Under the pieces are notes generated by a model. The model was given only the letters and a program-made list of their open reading frames with translations, made no database searches and had not been told where the DNA came from. Below, in pieces: positions 62,253 to 64,000 of a stretch of DNA of 64,000 nucleotides; position 1 is the stretch's first letter; every line of letters starts with the position of its first letter. The stretch lies in assembly GCA_944386595.1 (NCBI GenBank), contig CALXBQ010000001.1, forward strand, positions 1 to 64,000, given 5' to 3'. The translations under genes were made by a program, and so were the position numbers. The stretch comes from an uncultured Clostridia bacterium (lineage in GTDB: Bacteria > Bacillota > Clostridia > Peptostreptococcales > Anaerovoracaceae).

Positions 62253-62729
62253 ATGACAATAGGCGGATTTACCGTCAGTATTTCTGTCATATGGCTTGTA
62301 ATCGCCATAATATGCCTGATCATCGAAGCGATTACCGTAGGGCTTACCACCGTCTGGTTTGCTGCCGGCGCAGTGGTGTCTCTCATATTGTCTCTGTTTG
62401 ACGTGGGCATTCCCGTTCAGATTGTAGTTTTTCTCGTGGTTTCAATCTGTCTCCTGGTATTTACCAGAAAAATTTTCGTAAACAAACTGAAAACCGGATC
62501 GGAGAAAACGAACGTAGACGCTCTCATCGGGTGCGAAGGCCTTGTTATCAGCGATATCGGGGACTTCTCACCGGGGCAGGTCAGGCTGAACGGCCAGATC
62601 TGGACCGCTGTGGGCAGAGAGCCTGACATAGCCATCTCTGCGGGTACTGCCGTCAGAGTCATCGCTATCGAAGGCGTAAAGCTTATCGTCGAATCAGCGG
62701 AAGGCTCTTCAGAAAGTAAAACGCTTTAG
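62253..62729 (+). CDS. NfeD-family membrane protein
   Basis: 158 residues of the short NfeD type: two or three N-terminal helices (about 8-70) and a C-terminal OB-fold beta-barrel (TDALIGCEGLVISDIG-like region, GQVRLNGQIWTAVG, AVRVIAIEGVKLIVE). NfeD proteins are always next to SPFH proteins and stabilise membrane microdomains; the SPFH gene follows 44 bp downstream. GAAAGGGGTG precedes the ATG. Confidence 0.9.
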   Translation: MTIGGFTVSISVIWLVIAIICLIIEAITVGLTTVWFAAGAVVSLILSLFDVGIPVQIVVFLVVSICLLVFTRKIFVNKLKTGSEKTNVDALIGCEGLVISDIGDFSPGQVRLNGQIWTAVGREPDIAISAGTAVRVIAIEGVKLIVESAEGSSESKTL

Positions 62730-62773
62730 TCGAATTATCCTGTAAAAAGGGATTGAAAGGAAAGGGGAACAAA

Positions 62774-63664
62774 ATGTTTAAATACATTATACTGCTAATT
62801 CTTGTAATCGTTGTAATATGGCTTCTCATATCCAATATCCGAATCGTACCTCAGGCGAAGGCCTACGTAGTGGAAAGGCTGGGCGCTTACCGCGCAACCT
62901 GGCAGGTGGGACTTCATTTTAAGATTCCTCTGATTGACAAAGTCGCAGGAAAGGTATCGCTGAAAGAAAAGGTAATAGATTTTCCTCCTCAGGCAGTTAT
63001 AACCAAGGATAACGTCACGATGGAAATCGATACAGTCGTGTACTTTCAGATAACAGACCCGAAGCTGTATACCTACGGTGTAGAAAGGCCTCTCGACGCC
63101 ATTGAAAATCTGACGGCTACCACCCTCCGAAACATAATCGGAGAACTGGAGCTTGACGAGTCTCTGACCAGCAGAGAGCACATCAACGAAAAGATACGCC
63201 TCGTCCTCGATGAGGCTACCGATGCCTGGGGAATAAAAATAAACCGTGTTGAAGTTAAAAACATCACCCCTCCGAAAGACATTCAGGTCGCCATGGAAAA
63301 GCAGATGCGAGCGGAACGCGAGAGAAGAGAAGCAATCCTCATCGCCGAAGGTGAAAAGAAATCCAAGATTCTCATTGCCGAGGGCCAGAAAGAAGCCGCA
63401 ATTCTGGAGGCTGAAGCGAAAAAGCAGACAGCAATCAAGGAAGCGGAAGGTCAGTCTGAAGCTATTCTAATGATTAACAAGGCTACGGCTGACGGTCTGC
63501 GAATGATCCGGGAGGCTGAAGCCGATGAATCCGTAATCAAGCTGAAAAGCCTGGAAGCTTTCGCGAAAGCCGCCGACGGTCAGGCCACAAAGATTATCAT
63601 TCCTTCCGAGATTCAGGGTCTTGCAGGTCTTGCTGCCTCAGTAAAAGAACTGATAAAGGAGTAA
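62774..63664 (+). CDS. SPFH/band 7 (stomatin/QmcA-like) protein
   Basis: 296 residues. One N-terminal membrane helix (IILLILVIVVIWLLI), the SPFH domain (AKAYVVERLGAYRATWQVGLHFKIPLIDKVA, then VITKDNVTMEIDTVVYFQITDPKLYTYG), an Ala/Glu-rich coiled coil of about 60 residues with repeats like AEGEKKSKILIAEGQKEAAI, and a tail. Start ATG 62774 with GGAAAGGGG seven bases before; a TTG seven codons upstream is less likely. Pairs with the preceding NfeD protein as an inner-membrane scaffold. Confidence 0.93.
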   Translation: MFKYIILLILVIVVIWLLISNIRIVPQAKAYVVERLGAYRATWQVGLHFKIPLIDKVAGKVSLKEKVIDFPPQAVITKDNVTMEIDTVVYFQITDPKLYTYGVERPLDAIENLTATTLRNIIGELELDESLTSREHINEKIRLVLDEATDAWGIKINRVEVKNITPPKDIQVAMEKQMRAERERREAILIAEGEKKSKILIAEGQKEAAILEAEAKKQTAIKEAEGQSEAILMINKATADGLRMIREAEADESVIKLKSLEAFAKAADGQATKIIIPSEIQGLAGLAASVKELIKE

Positions 63665-63678
63665 TATCAGGCGTCTCT

Positions 63679-64000
63679 TCATCTCCCGTCTTTCATATCG
63701 GACGGGAGATTTTCTATTTTGGGAAGGCTCCACCGGAAAGCCGCAGCGCAGACTCTGAGGATTATTACCGCCGCCGTTCCGGCTATCATGGCAGGCGCAG
63801 AACCGAATAATTTCCAGACTTCCACACAAACCGCCGCCCCTATTATGGATGAACAAGCATAGAAATGCTTTACGAATATGTAAGGCTTTTCGCCTGCCAT
63901 CATATCCCTGACAAGACCTCCTCCCACGCCGGTGATCACACCTACGAAAACGAGCAGAAACGCTCCGTAATCTCTGTCATTTTCCATGGCGGTATTTATT
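63679..64000 (-). CDS. UPF0126/TRIC-like membrane protein (partial, N-terminus beyond window)
   Basis: C-terminal half of a UPF0126 protein: FVGVITGVGGGLVRDMMAGEKPYIFVKH is the family signature (GxGGGxxRD), and the frame is open through base 64000. The visible part has 107 residues of an expected 200-230. Two UPF0126 repeats are normal; only the second is here. Family members resemble trimeric intracellular cation channels. The stop at 63679 lies before the hairpin at 63681-63710, which belongs to the convergent SPFH operon. Confidence 0.85.
   Translation of the reverse strand, partial: INTAMENDRDYGAFLLVFVGVITGVGGGLVRDMMAGEKPYIFVKHFYACSSIIGAAVCVEVWKLFGSAPAMIAGTAAVIILRVCAAAFRWSLPKIENLPSDMKDGR
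63681..63710 (+). terminator. terminator after the SPFH gene
   Basis: Perfect 10-bp stem ATCTCCCGTC/GACGGGAGAT with loop TTTCATATCG, followed by TTTCTATTTT. It overlaps the 3' end of the convergent UPF0126 gene. Confidence 0.85.

Overview
The window looks like chromosomal DNA of a Gram-positive anaerobe of class Clostridia. Evidence is the hrcA-grpE-dnaK-dnaJ-prmA order with a perfect CIRCE operator, strong AGGAGG ribosome binding sites, frequent GTG and TTG starts, a LytR-CpsA-Psr protein, a sortase-anchored surface protein, and a gene content of NhaC antiporters, CstA and DUF368. A gut or oral commensal is plausible (inference). I see no prophage, insertion sequence, CRISPR array or rRNA. 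One tRNA (Arg, CCG) is present.

Layout. 1-1500: partial O-acetylhomoserine sulfhydrylase and tRNA-Arg. 1.8-9.4 kb: one 2533-residue cell-wall adhesin (thioester domain, Cna-B/SpaA-type modules, two VaFE-type repeats, SPKTG anchor) behind a leader with three hairpins, the last terminator-like. 9.7-10.4 kb: RelB/RelE-type toxin-antitoxin pair whose toxin has an in-frame TGA. 10.6-16.7 kb: UMF1-type transporter, phospholipase-C-like protein, NhaC antiporter, deoC, and a PD-(D/E)XK-like protein between two palindromic repeats. 16.7-25.7 kb: thrS without TGS domain, LCP protein, small membrane proteins, a PadR/HAAS/secreted-protein operon divergent from another membrane gene, an AAA/DUF4143 ATPase and DUF368. 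25.7-31.8 kb: heat-shock operon. 32.2-33.0 kb: second PD-(D/E)XK-like paralogue, between two copies of a 230-bp repeat.

33.4-42.3 kb is an aromatic amino acid operon read leftwards: aroF-tyrA-aroB-aroA-aroC-pheA, a 234-bp self-complementary element, aroQ, an M50-like membrane protein and a GNAT acetyltransferase. Its leader encodes a Phe/Tyr-rich peptide followed by an intrinsic terminator, the layout of ribosome-mediated attenuation. The encoded enzymes cover most of the route from erythrose-4-phosphate and PEP to prephenate and phenylpyruvate. Shikimate dehydrogenase and shikimate kinase are not in the window.

42.4-64 kb: ABC-F protein, TIM-barrel protein with an in-frame repeat, acyl-CoA synthetase, a four-gene TelA/XpaC/VWA-lipoprotein operon, YlmH, a P-type cation ATPase behind a yybP-ykoY-like (Mn2+) leader, MATE exporter with a divergent MerR regulator and a 19-bp-spacer promoter, PHP-domain protein, second NhaC antiporter, CstA, NfeD plus SPFH pair, and a partial UPF0126 protein.

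The least explained content is in the non-coding parts: two dispersed repeat families with conserved inverted-repeat architecture, each bracketing one of the two PD-(D/E)XK-like paralogues, a third hairpin element in the aromatic operon, and short tandem arrays.
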